Shown here piece after piece: positions 1 to 5,391 of a stretch of 6,194 bases of DNA (position 1 is the first letter of the stretch; each line of letters opens with the position of its first letter). Below the pieces are notes generated by a model. It had not been told where the DNA came from. It saw nothing but the letters and a program-made list of their open reading frames with translations, and ran no database searches. The stretch is from Bacteroidota bacterium (lineage in GTDB: Bacteria; CLD3; SB21). Where the stretch lies: contig JAGQUY010000214.1 in assembly GCA_020438245.1 (NCBI GenBank), positions 1 to 6,194 on the forward strand, read 5' to 3'. The position numbers were made by a program, and so were the translations under genes.

Positions 1-1305
1 CTAGCCATTCTCCTTAGCGGAGTACCAGTTGACTTTTCGAGTAAGCCACATGACGGTAGCCAGGATAATCAAGAGACCAAGACTGCCGATCAAAAGCGCG
101 TAGTCCTCGTTTTGCAAAACAACGTACAAAAAGGTGTACAGAAGAAACAGTACGAAAGACACGATGGCAGCTGTGCGCTGATGTATGGAGATGGCCAAAG
201 TGTACAAACCGATACAACTCAGAATAGAGATCGCGGAGATTACATACGCGATCTTAAACCCTACGTGTTCTGAAAGTGCCAGTAGGAGCAAGAAGAAGAG
301 AACCAGACCAAGCCCCACCAATGCATAGTTGATTGGATGAAGAATTTCTCTGGACAGAATTTCAGAAAGAAAGAAGGCCAGGAACGTCAATGAAATAATC
401 AGGATCGCGTACTTGGCCGTTCTTAATGTTTTTTGGTATTCATCGACGGAACGAAGCAAGCGTACTCCAAAAATGGATTCCGCGACTTCAAAGCGTTTGT
501 TCTTCCAGAATTGGGGAAAATTTCTGTTTAACTCGAGTATATTCCACGTACCCGAAAACCCGGATTGATCGAGGGATCGGGAATCCGGCAAAAAAGCTCC
601 GATGAAGCTGGGGCTCGGCCAGGGCGATTCAATTTGCACTGTTGTGTTCTTGCCAACGGGGCAGAACAGGATCTCTGAGCTGCCGTTAAGAACCAGTGAG
701 AAGGAAAAGGTGTAGGATCGCGTGCCTGCATTGATCTGAGGTTGGAAAGTAATCCCGGTGGTCACAACGTCTGTGGTCTGCACGCCGGATGTTGCCGCCA
801 AGACGTCACCGTTCACATTCATGGTGACATCTTTCTTGATGCCTCGCAGATCAGAAAGCCCCACGGTAAGGACGGCATCGGCCCAAACCGGCACGTTGGA
901 TTCCTGAACAAGCGGGGGTATGTCATCAAGGGTTAGTTCGCCCGAAATTTGAATGTGGCCATTGTATAAGATGGCCTCGTAAAGTCCTCTCGCTCTGCTC
1001 TCTGTGGTAAGGGTACCTTTGATTTGCAGGGATTTAGGAAGAATATGCAAGTAATCGACCAGTATGAATTGCTTTCCCTTTTCATCCTGAGTAGTTCTTT
1101 TGACAGGGACCGTCAGAATCGGACCGGTAATGGTTTGTGGTCGTCCCCATTTATCGCTGATTTCCAGGATGGCTTCATCCCTTGTATTGCTTCGCTCACG
1201 AATAACCGATTCTACAATGGCTGTTGGAATAAGCAGTATAAGCGTCATGAAGGCGACGATGCCCATCCGCAGCAGAACTGACGATTTCAACAAATTTTCA
1301 GTCAT
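1..1305 (-). CDS. creD: CreD family inner-membrane protein
   Basis: This 434-aa protein matches CreD, the cell-envelope integrity protein (E. coli CreD is about 450 aa). An N-terminal membrane segment spans about residues 13-34. A large periplasmic domain (about 35-295) follows, with family signatures WGRPQTITGPILTVP (53-67), GSSEILFCPVGKNT (208-221), SPWPSPSFIGAFLP (227-240) and LNRNFPQFW (259-267). The C-terminal half holds several hydrophobic segments (about 298-315, 325-345, 350-374, 378-397, 403-420) with the typical HPINYALVGLGLVLFFLLLLALSEH-type region near 323-347. In E. coli creD belongs to the CreBC two-component regulon and its expression affects colicin and beta-lactam responses; its biochemical activity is unknown. 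No creB or creC is visible here. The ATG at 1303-1305 has an AGGAG Shine-Dalgarno 8 nt upstream that overlaps the stop codon of the preceding acetyltransferase gene, so translation is probably coupled. The stop codon occupies the first three bases of the window, so the gene is complete. Family assignment is firm; the role here is not. Confidence 0.95.
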   Translation of the reverse strand: MTENLLKSSVLLRMGIVAFMTLILLIPTAIVESVIRERSNTRDEAILEISDKWGRPQTITGPILTVPVKRTTQDEKGKQFILVDYLHILPKSLQIKGTLTTESRARGLYEAILYNGHIQISGELTLDDIPPLVQESNVPVWADAVLTVGLSDLRGIKKDVTMNVNGDVLAATSGVQTTDVVTTGITFQPQINAGTRSYTFSFSLVLNGSSEILFCPVGKNTTVQIESPWPSPSFIGAFLPDSRSLDQSGFSGTWNILELNRNFPQFWKNKRFEVAESIFGVRLLRSVDEYQKTLRTAKYAILIISLTFLAFFLSEILSREILHPINYALVGLGLVLFFLLLLALSEHVGFKIAYVISAISILSCIGLYTLAISIHQRTAAIVSFVLFLLYTFLYVVLQNEDYALLIGSLGLLIILATVMWLTRKVNWYSAKENG

Positions 1306-1316
1306 ATCCTCATCTC

Positions 1317-1832
1317 CTATAAAGTCAGTCGATAGTGAAATTCGGTGCAGGTACTTCCCTTGAAGGGTACTCTATGGCATATCTTATCCAGATGGAATGC
1401 AAGTGAGGTCAATAATTGAATGGATGCACGGTTTCTCTCATCAACAATTCCGATTGCCGATCGAATGCTCCGGGTCGATTTGGCGTAAGCAAGCAGTGTT
1501 AGCAAGGCCTCCTTCGCGAACCCTTTGGATTGATAAGCCGGCGAAACCGTTATTCCAAACTCCGCAGTGCCGTTAGGGCTAATCCTTATTGCACAGTCAC
1601 CGATGAGCTTGCTTTCTGTCTTCAGCGAAATGCCCATTTGTGTCCAGATTTCATCTGGACAGTTAGTGCGGCTCATTTGTTCACGGATAAAGGCAAGCGC
1701 TTCGGTTGAATTGAACACTTCAAAACCCTGATACTTCATTACATGAGGATTCGACCGATACGTAAGAAAATCGTCTAAATCCTTTTCTTGGAGCTGCCGA
1801 AGGACAAGACGGGTGCTTTCACAGTACTGCAT
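1317..1832 (-). CDS. GNAT N-acetyltransferase (RimJ/RimL type)
   Basis: This 171-aa protein is a GNAT-fold acetyl-CoA-dependent N-acetyltransferase of the RimJ/RimL-like group. It opens with the typical ESTRLVLRQLQEKDLDDFLTY segment (residues 5-25). The IGDCAIRI strand (77-84) leads to a FGITVSPAYQSKGFAKEAL stretch (92-110), whose Q-S-K-G-F-A loop (101-106) is the acetyl-CoA pyrophosphate-binding motif A. Motif B follows as DERNRASIQLLTSLAF (131-146). The acceptor substrate cannot be told from sequence; members of this group modify protein N-termini, antibiotics or small molecules. I place the start at the ATG at 1830-1832. A GTG codon directly before it (1833-1835) is an alternative, and neither has a clear Shine-Dalgarno. 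The gene begins about 33 nt after the upstream membrane-protein stop and ends 11 nt before creD, so the three are probably one transcript. Confidence 0.9.
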   Translation of the reverse strand: MQYCESTRLVLRQLQEKDLDDFLTYRSNPHVMKYQGFEVFNSTEALAFIREQMSRTNCPDEIWTQMGISLKTESKLIGDCAIRISPNGTAEFGITVSPAYQSKGFAKEALLTLLAYAKSTRSIRSAIGIVDERNRASIQLLTSLAFHLDKICHRVPFKGSTCTEFHYRLTL

Positions 1833-1865
1833 CACGCAGTGCTCAAGATGTCGCGATGAAGATGC

Positions 1866-2402
1866 TCATCGGCTCATGGTTTTTTGAGATAGGGACCATA
1901 ATGTTTTCTCAACGCAATCGGAGCAAAAGCCATGCGAAAAGGAAGCTTCCGTTTTCTGTGAAATGTACAGCTCAATAGGTTGCCACTGATTCTTGTCATC
2001 TCTGATCTTCTTGCAGAATGCGCAAATTGGCAAGAGCCCGGAAAGCATATTGACCTCCTTCGCCAATTGACGGGATTGTCTGGCTGTTTTGTCTATCAGG
2101 ACGGCAAAAAGACTGAAAACCGTGATTCTAATTAAACAATTGATGCTTGCCTCCAATAAGGTCCAGGGAACCGTCCAAAGAGCCACATTAAAGAACAACC
2201 GTATGCAGGGCAATAGGATGGCATAGCCAAGTCCCCACCTGCGACCGTTGTACCAAGAGGCAAGGGCTACGGGTATCAGATAGGTGATAGGAAATTGAAT
2301 AAATGGACCTGCGAGAAAGTCTGCGGCCAACAGGATTATGGTCAATCCAATCCACAAAAAGGGGAGAAGAGGGTTTTCGTCACGAAGGGCTGAGGTAACC
2401 AT
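1866..2402 (-). CDS. Four-helix membrane protein with C-terminal CxxC...CxxC sensor-tail motif
   Basis: This 178-aa protein has no named family that I recognise with certainty. Residues 1-105 hold about four hydrophobic segments (about 13-31, 35-52, 56-76, 82-104). The stretch FPITYLIPVALASWYNGRRWGLGYAI (37-62) resembles the N-terminal membrane input region of many diguanylate cyclases and histidine kinases. A short linker (105-120) leads to a tail: SGLLPICAFCKKIRDDKNQW (121-140), IELYISQKTEASFSHGFCSDC (143-163). Cysteines 127, 130, 160 and 163 form CAFC and CSDC pairs, a plausible zinc or redox site. From general knowledge, the 'LLPICAxCKKIRDD...FSHGxCxxC' tail is usually found at the C-terminus of PAS, GAF or receiver-domain signalling proteins, where its function is not established. 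Here it is joined to a membrane domain with no catalytic domain between. The start is the ATG at 2400-2402, which has GGAG 8 nt upstream; an in-frame ATG at 2421-2423 lacks a ribosome binding site. First gene of the probable operon with the acetyltransferase and creD. Confidence 0.8.
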   Translation of the reverse strand: MVTSALRDENPLLPFLWIGLTIILLAADFLAGPFIQFPITYLIPVALASWYNGRRWGLGYAILLPCIRLFFNVALWTVPWTLLEASINCLIRITVFSLFAVLIDKTARQSRQLAKEVNMLSGLLPICAFCKKIRDDKNQWQPIELYISQKTEASFSHGFCSDCVEKTLWSLSQKTMSR

Positions 2403-2415
2403 TGGAGAGTCTCCA
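2403..2415 (-). promoter_or_regulatory. Ribosome binding site inside a small hairpin
   Basis: The leader of the four-cysteine membrane protein contains TGGAG-AGT-CTCCA (plus strand), a perfect 5-bp stem with a 3-nt loop. On the mRNA the GGAG Shine-Dalgarno lies in the 5' arm, and the 3' arm ends next to the start codon at 2400-2402. It decides the start choice, and folding could weaken initiation. The stem is short, so a regulatory role is only a possibility. Confidence 0.45.
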
Positions 2416-2486
2416 GAATACATTTACGGTACAGAATAGCGAAGTGGATGCCTCCCGAAAAAGGTGAAGCCAAAAACGATAATTTC

Positions 2487-2516
2487 AGAATAACTCCAAA
2501 ATACGTCCATTGTCAA
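2487..2516 (-). promoter_or_regulatory. Sigma70-like promoter for the three-gene minus-strand operon
   Basis: On the minus strand a perfect TTGACA -35 box (plus 2511-2516, tgtcaa) is followed after 18 nt by TATTCT (plus 2487-2492, agaata), matching four of six -10 positions. It lies about 85 nt upstream of the membrane-protein start codon at 2402, with no gene in between. It is arranged back to back with the toxin-antitoxin promoter, with 26 nt between the two -35 boxes. If the host belongs to Bacteroidota proper, which often uses a different -33/-7 consensus, this reading would weaken. Confidence 0.6.
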
Positions 2517-2542
2517 GGAGAACTCTTTTACTGGGTTTCAAA

Positions 2543-2572
2543 TTGACATTATGGCGGCATCATCATCATATT
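2543..2572 (+). promoter_or_regulatory. Sigma70-like promoter of the toxin-antitoxin operon
   Basis: TTGACA at 2543-2548 is a perfect -35 box. With an 18-nt spacer the -10 is CATATT (2567-2572), four of six matches. The predicted transcript start near 2580 leaves a short leader containing AAAGGAGG, then the antitoxin ATG at 2596. Phd/YefM antitoxins usually bind palindromes over their own promoter. I see no clear palindromic operator, only the inverted pair of -35 boxes shared with the divergent promoter. Confidence 0.55.
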
Positions 2573-2595
2573 GTGCATCCAAAAAAGGAGGAAAC

Positions 2596-2868
2596 ATGCC
2601 GATTATCAAACCGATCTCGGACCTAAGGAATAAGTTCAATCGGATATCGGAGATCGTGCACAAGAATCAGGAACCGGTATTCATCACCAAGAATGGGGAA
2701 GGAGACATGGTTATACTGTCTATTGAAAGTTATGACCTGATGCAGAAGAAGATGGATCTTTTCAGCAAGCTTTCAGTTTCACAGGCTCAGAGGGCAGCCG
2801 GTGATCGAGGGCGACCGATTGTTCAGGTTGTGAAGGATATTCGAAAGCGAACACGGGATGTCAAGTGA
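2596..2868 (+). CDS. Phd/YefM-type antitoxin
   Basis: This 90-aa protein is an antitoxin of the Phd/YefM family: an N-terminal DNA-binding domain that represses its own operon, and a C-terminal tail that wraps the toxin. The diagnostic core is ISDLRNKFNRISEIVHKNQEPVFITKNGEGDMVILSIESYDLM (residues 7-49), with the family's typical beta-turn 'ITKNG' and the 'V.LS.E.YD' strand-helix. Residues 50-90 are charged and would be the toxin-neutralising tail. The start is the ATG at 2596, preceded by a strong AAGGAGG (2585-2591). An in-frame ATG at 2551 would add 15 residues but lies inside the predicted promoter spacer. The gene overlaps the toxin start by 11 nt, the usual antitoxin-first coupled layout. 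Confidence 0.93.
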   Translation: MPIIKPISDLRNKFNRISEIVHKNQEPVFITKNGEGDMVILSIESYDLMQKKMDLFSKLSVSQAQRAAGDRGRPIVQVVKDIRKRTRDVK

Positions 2869-3163
2869 CTATACAGTACAGCTTCTTCGTGCAGCCGAAG
2901 ATGATTTGAACGAAATCGTCACCTTCCTTTGCCAAGACAGCATGGATGCGGCAGAGCGGTTCTTATCCAAAACAGAGTTGGGTCTTCGCGAATTGTCGAA
3001 TCATCCAAGAAAGGGTTTCGTCCCCAACGAGCACCGCTTGGCTGCAGGAAACTTCAGGTACACGACCATTGAAGGTTGTCTTATACTCTACACCATGGAA
3101 GAAGAGATTGTACTCATTCACCGAGTCCTGCCCCATGCACGCAAATACAAACAGATTCTCTGA
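2858..3163 (+). CDS. ParE/RelE superfamily toxin
   Basis: This 101-aa protein belongs to the RelE/ParE toxin superfamily. It starts with the typical YTVQLLRAAEDDLNEIVTFL (residues 5-24), where an alpha-helical hairpin carries AEDDL. A central NHPRKGFVPNEHRL (48-61) follows, then the strands NFRYTTIEGCLILYTMEEEIVLIHRVL (65-91) and the C-terminal PHARKYKQIL (92-101). RelE-type members cleave ribosome-bound mRNA and ParE-type members poison DNA gyrase. The H-x-R-x-Y tail and the Phd/YefM partner do not settle which applies. The ATG at 2858 overlaps the antitoxin's last codons. The pair faces against every other gene in the window, and its 3' end converges on the 3' end of the repeat lipoprotein gene 240 nt away. 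The length is normal and no damage is visible, so it is probably functional. Confidence 0.92.
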   Translation: MSSDYTVQLLRAAEDDLNEIVTFLCQDSMDAAERFLSKTELGLRELSNHPRKGFVPNEHRLAAGNFRYTTIEGCLILYTMEEEIVLIHRVLPHARKYKQIL

Positions 3164-3347
3164 CGCGGGCACGTATTTTGTGGAAAGTCTCCGATACTGA
3201 AGAGTCTGGTCGTTTTGGGAAGCTCCTCCACGTAGGTTCAAGATTACGAGCTAAATTATCTGGAACATTCCTCAGCAGGGCCGGATAAAAACCTTCAAAC
3301 TCATGAATTGGTGCCACCCCTTCAACTATTTAAGCCAATCTTAAACG
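3164..3347. other. Non-coding spacer between converging genes
   Basis: The region between the toxin stop and the repeat element at 3355 contains no gene I can support and no strong hairpin followed by T residues, so neither converging gene has an evident terminator here. At its right end ATCTTAAACG (3338-3347) resembles ATCTTAACG at 5147-5155, and both lie on the same side of a repeated element. They may be the second half of an attC-like site. Confidence 0.4.
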
Positions 3348-3354
3348 AACAAAA

Positions 3355-3393
3355 CGGCTGAATGAACGGTTTAATTCGCGTATTATGCGAAGT
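3355..3393 (-). repeat. Gene-end repeat element, copy 1 (attC-like half-site?)
   Basis: This copy begins 10 nt after the stop codon of the repeat lipoprotein. On the plus strand it consists of CGGC, block A TGAATGAACGGTTTA (3359-3373), a 9-nt core ATTCGCGTA and block B TTATGCGAAGT (3383-3393). Blocks A and B are identical in copy 2. The core region contains TTCGC (3375-3379) and GCGAA (3387-3391), a 5-bp inverted repeat with a 7-nt gap, and AATTCGCGTATT is a palindrome broken by one symmetric mismatch. Read on the minus strand it gives GCATAAT, compared with GCATAAC in copies 2 and 3, similar to the R'' box that opens integron attC sites just after a cassette's gene. Confidence 0.7.
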
Positions 3394-3403
3394 TCATCCG
3401 ATG

Positions 3404-4525
3404 CTATTCCAATTGCCCCGAATTCTCCACTTTAATCAAGTAAATATCCACGTCGCTTTTCCCAGCCATGATGTAACCACCATCAGATGTCAAAACCGTT
3501 CTGTAACACCCTTCATTACCAGGGCCGCCAAATGATCTTGACCACAGGGTATCTCCTTGCAAGGTTACTTTAGTCAGGAAAACGTCGGAATTCCCAACTG
3601 CAACCTGTCGAGTCGACAACAAGACCAGATGGTTCGGATCGTGATCGGCTATTGCGTCCTGGAGAAATTGAATATCAATCGTCTGAATCGTTTCGATACT
3701 GTCGCCCGATGAGGTAGCACAAAGAAGGTTGAGCTTACCATCTAATCCCTCGCCAGCAATTGCCAATGACGCTGCTTCTTGTCTGAAAAGGTACGGTCTC
3801 CAAAGTCGGAGGGAAGAATACGTTTTCTGCCAAGCCAATTTGTAGGGTTCGTAGCCATTCCCGCCTATTTGCATAATCACTGTAGCGCCGACCGGTTCTG
3901 TCGCATAATATTCTGTTCCGGCGACGACTATGCCATTATTGCCATTTTCCAAAAGAGACCAGCCGTAGTTGTAATAGTTGTTATTGAGTCCATGTGGCCC
4001 TGGAATGCTGACTGTCCAAATAAGAGTACCCGTTGGATCAGATTCCGCTAAAAAGTATGCTGAGGACACGCCTACGCTTGAGGAATCGGTCTCACCTACA
4101 ATCAAGTAATTACCGGACATAGACCGTTTGGCCGAAACGGGATAGAGCCTGTCTGGCCACAGTTTTGTAAATACAATATCACCGACTGAGTTTGTTTTGA
4201 CAAAAGATCGCGCTGCGAAAATGTTTATATTCCCATCGTCTTGTTCAAAGAGAGCGAAAGGCCTGTCTGAGACATTCAGCTCTTTTACCCAAAGAGAATC
4301 TCCATGAGAATTAAAAGCGCTGAGGAAGATGTTCCCGTTCGTTTGACCTGCAATCAAGTAAACACCATCACTTGTTTCAACGACGGCATCTACCCAAGAG
4401 ACGGTTTTCCAATGTGTTACATTTTCAAATGTCAATGGAGAGGAATATCCGTCTGATTGCCTTTCGCAGCTAAAGACAACACAGGTCGTCAGAAGCCAAA
4501 ATATCAGGCTTGTTTGAGATTTCAT
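3404..4525 (-). CDS. Secreted lipoprotein with beta-propeller-like repeats
   Basis: This 373-aa predicted lipoprotein has a hydrophobic signal segment (about residues 5-17) and the lipobox VFSC with Cys20 as the likely lipidation site. The body is made of degenerate repeats with the pattern 'DG-x-YLIAG-x-T...D-x-x-G-x-x-LW': VETSDGVYLIAGQT (48-62) with SHGDSLWVKEL (73-83); MSGNYLIVGETD (136-147) with DPTGTLIWTV (163-172); ENGNNGIVVAGTE (193-205); and SDVFLTKVTLQGDTLWSRSFGG (313-334) with TSDGGYIMAGKSD (346-358) and DIYLIKVENSGQ (360-371). Such repeats are expected to form beta-propeller blades. They are common in surface or secreted proteins of Bacteroidota, Ignavibacteria and relatives, without a known activity. 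The protein ends just after the last repeat and has no C-terminal sorting domain. The start is the ATG at 4523-4525 with GAGG 5 nt upstream; a GTG two codons earlier overlaps that Shine-Dalgarno. A copy of the repeated element follows the stop. Confidence 0.82.
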   Translation of the reverse strand: MKSQTSLIFWLLTTCVVFSCERQSDGYSSPLTFENVTHWKTVSWVDAVVETSDGVYLIAGQTNGNIFLSAFNSHGDSLWVKELNVSDRPFALFEQDDGNINIFAARSFVKTNSVGDIVFTKLWPDRLYPVSAKRSMSGNYLIVGETDSSSVGVSSAYFLAESDPTGTLIWTVSIPGPHGLNNNYYNYGWSLLENGNNGIVVAGTEYYATEPVGATVIMQIGGNGYEPYKLAWQKTYSSLRLWRPYLFRQEAASLAIAGEGLDGKLNLLCATSSGDSIETIQTIDIQFLQDAIADHDPNHLVLLSTRQVAVGNSDVFLTKVTLQGDTLWSRSFGGPGNEGCYRTVLTSDGGYIMAGKSDVDIYLIKVENSGQLE

Positions 4526-4603
4526 GATCACCTCAAATTCAAGAGATGGGTTTTGTGTAGAACAGTATTGGTGATCGGCAAAAACTTACTGAAGCAGGCG
4601 CCC

Positions 4604-4632
4604 TGACGGCACGCTTACACACGTGTTATGCG
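4604..4632 (-). repeat. Gene-end repeat element, copy 3 (diverged)
   Basis: Lies 37 nt beyond the stop codon of the GAF gene. Plus strand: TGACGGCACGCTTA (4604-4617), a diverged form of block A; core CACACGTG; then TTATGCG (4626-4632), identical to the start of block B. ACACGTGT (4619-4626) is a perfect 8-nt palindrome at the place where copy 2 has ATACGTAT. On the minus strand it reads CGCATAACACGTGTGTAAGC. A GGCGCC palindrome (4597-4602) lies directly beside it. No second half-site comparable to those of copies 1 and 2 is evident between it and the lipoprotein start at 4525. Confidence 0.5.
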
Positions 4633-4669
4633 GCGACCGCTTGGAGAATGTGAGTTTCCTTGGAAAGAT

Positions 4670-5146
4670 TCATAACCCGCTTTTCTTGACTAAGTCTGCA
4701 ATTTTTTGAACGTGGGGTATAAGGCTTGGAACTATTTTCTGCATGGGTTCATAAATTCTTTCAGTTGAATCAATGGTAAGGGTGCCGATAACTCTTTTGA
4801 GGTTCGGCACATCGGGATCAAATAAAGGAATACTGAGAATTACAGATAATCCGGTCTTCACTCTTTCTTGATCCTCATCTGAAATCCACTGAACGTCTTT
4901 AGCTAGGTCGGCAATGGCTTCCATTTTGGTGTTCCAAGCCTTTCCGGAGCAACCTTGCCCCCGAGACAAGCTTATCTTTAGCTCTTCGGCGTCAAAGCCG
5001 GCAGTGTGAGCAATGATCTTCAGTTTTGAGCTTTTTGTGCTCATGATATTGAGCCGGATATGCCTCACTTTGAGCCTGTCCAGTAACATCGATCTGATTT
5101 CGCCAAGAAGGTTGTTTATTTCATTCAAGTTATTGTTCATTGACAT
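4670..5146 (-). CDS. Single-domain GAF protein
   Basis: This 158-aa cytoplasmic protein is essentially one GAF domain, a ligand-binding sensory module. After a polar N-terminal helix (1-25), the domain shows RHIRLNIMSTKSSKLKIIAHT (28-48). The classic GAF turn follows as LSRGQGCSGKAWNTKMEAIADL (60-81), then the two core strands GLSVILSIPLFD (99-110) and KRVIGTLTIDS (117-127), and a C-terminal helix (133-155). No output domain is attached, so it must act through a partner or by binding a small molecule on its own. I considered free methionine-R-sulfoxide reductase, another small GAF protein, but only one cysteine (Cys66) is present, so the catalytic cysteine set is absent. Two ATGs, at 5144-5146 and 5138-5140, are possible starts; neither has a clear Shine-Dalgarno. 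The leader is extremely short if the flanking element at 5147-5155 is a recombination boundary. Confidence 0.85.
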   Translation of the reverse strand: MSMNNNLNEINNLLGEIRSMLLDRLKVRHIRLNIMSTKSSKLKIIAHTAGFDAEELKISLSRGQGCSGKAWNTKMEAIADLAKDVQWISDEDQERVKTGLSVILSIPLFDPDVPNLKRVIGTLTIDSTERIYEPMQKIVPSLIPHVQKIADLVKKSGL

Positions 5147-5322
5147 ATCTTAACGGGTTATGGAATGCGTTAAAAAGAAACTGTTTTCCGAACCAAGCGG
5201 ATGGCGCATAGGATTGAATGCATCAAACCCTTTTAGTCTGGCCGCCAGCGTGGTTGATGAAGCCGCTTGTTTCATAGAAAAATTTCCAGAACGATAGAAA
5301 TTGAACTACTTAGGAGAAAGTA
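5147..5322. other. Spacer upstream of the GAF gene
   Basis: No gene or convincing sigma70 promoter is seen. ATCTTAACG (5147-5155) abuts the GAF start codon and matches ATCTTAAACG at 3338-3347 beside copy 1. On the minus strand it reads CGTTAAGAT, resembling the GTTRRRY R' core of attC sites except at the last position. If paired with the element at 5347-5384, the whole site would be about 240 nt, longer than usual attC sites. Confidence 0.35.
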
Positions 5323-5342
5323 ACTCTGTTTTCGCACAGAGT
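5323..5342 (-). terminator. Hairpin downstream of the 217-aa lipoprotein gene
   Basis: ACTCTGT (5323-5329) and ACAGAGT (5336-5342) form a perfect 7-bp stem with a 6-nt loop. On the minus-strand transcript it follows the lipoprotein stop by about 50 nt and is followed by TACTTTCTCC, only weakly T-rich. It could be a weak intrinsic terminator or a stem inside a recombination site. Confidence 0.4.
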
Positions 5343-5346
5343 CAAG

Positions 5347-5384
5347 CGGGTGAATGAACGGTTTATACGTATGTTATGCGAAGT
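5347..5384 (-). repeat. Gene-end repeat element, copy 2 (attC-like half-site?)
   Basis: Begins 7 nt after the stop codon of the 217-aa lipoprotein. Plus strand: CGGG, block A TGAATGAACGGTTTA (5351-5365), core TACGTATG, block B TTATGCGAAGT (5374-5384). Blocks A and B match copy 1 exactly (26 of 26 positions), while the core differs in sequence and length. ATACGTAT (5365-5372) is a perfect 8-nt palindrome. On the minus strand the element opens with ACTTCGCATAAC, placing a GCATAAC box at the position where an attC R'' box would sit after a cassette's reading frame. Confidence 0.7.
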
Positions 5385-5391
5385 GCGTCGA

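Noticed and set aside
742..1363. Plus-strand reading frames opposite creD
   Set aside because: They are antisense to a strongly supported CreD coding region, overlap each other and show no protein-like features.
2551..2595. Longer antitoxin start at the ATG at 2551
   Set aside because: It falls within the predicted promoter spacer and lacks a ribosome binding site, while the ATG at 2596 has a strong AAGGAGG and gives the normal family N-terminus.
3114..3317. Minus-strand reading frame of 67 codons antisense to the toxin 3' end and in the following spacer
   Set aside because: No ribosome binding site of note, no recognisable motif, and its C-terminal third lies antisense to the well-supported toxin gene. 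Treated as chance.
3779..4051. Plus-strand reading frame of 90 codons opposite the repeat lipoprotein
   Set aside because: It is antisense to a clear lipoprotein gene with a signal peptide and repeats, and has no ribosome binding site or motif.
4670..5146. Free methionine-R-sulfoxide reductase
   Set aside because: The size and GAF fold would fit, but only one cysteine is present and the conserved catalytic cysteine motifs are missing.
3352..5384. CRISPR array or insertion-sequence ends
   Set aside because: The copies are over 1 kb apart with genes between them rather than short spacers, and no transposase gene or target duplications are visible.
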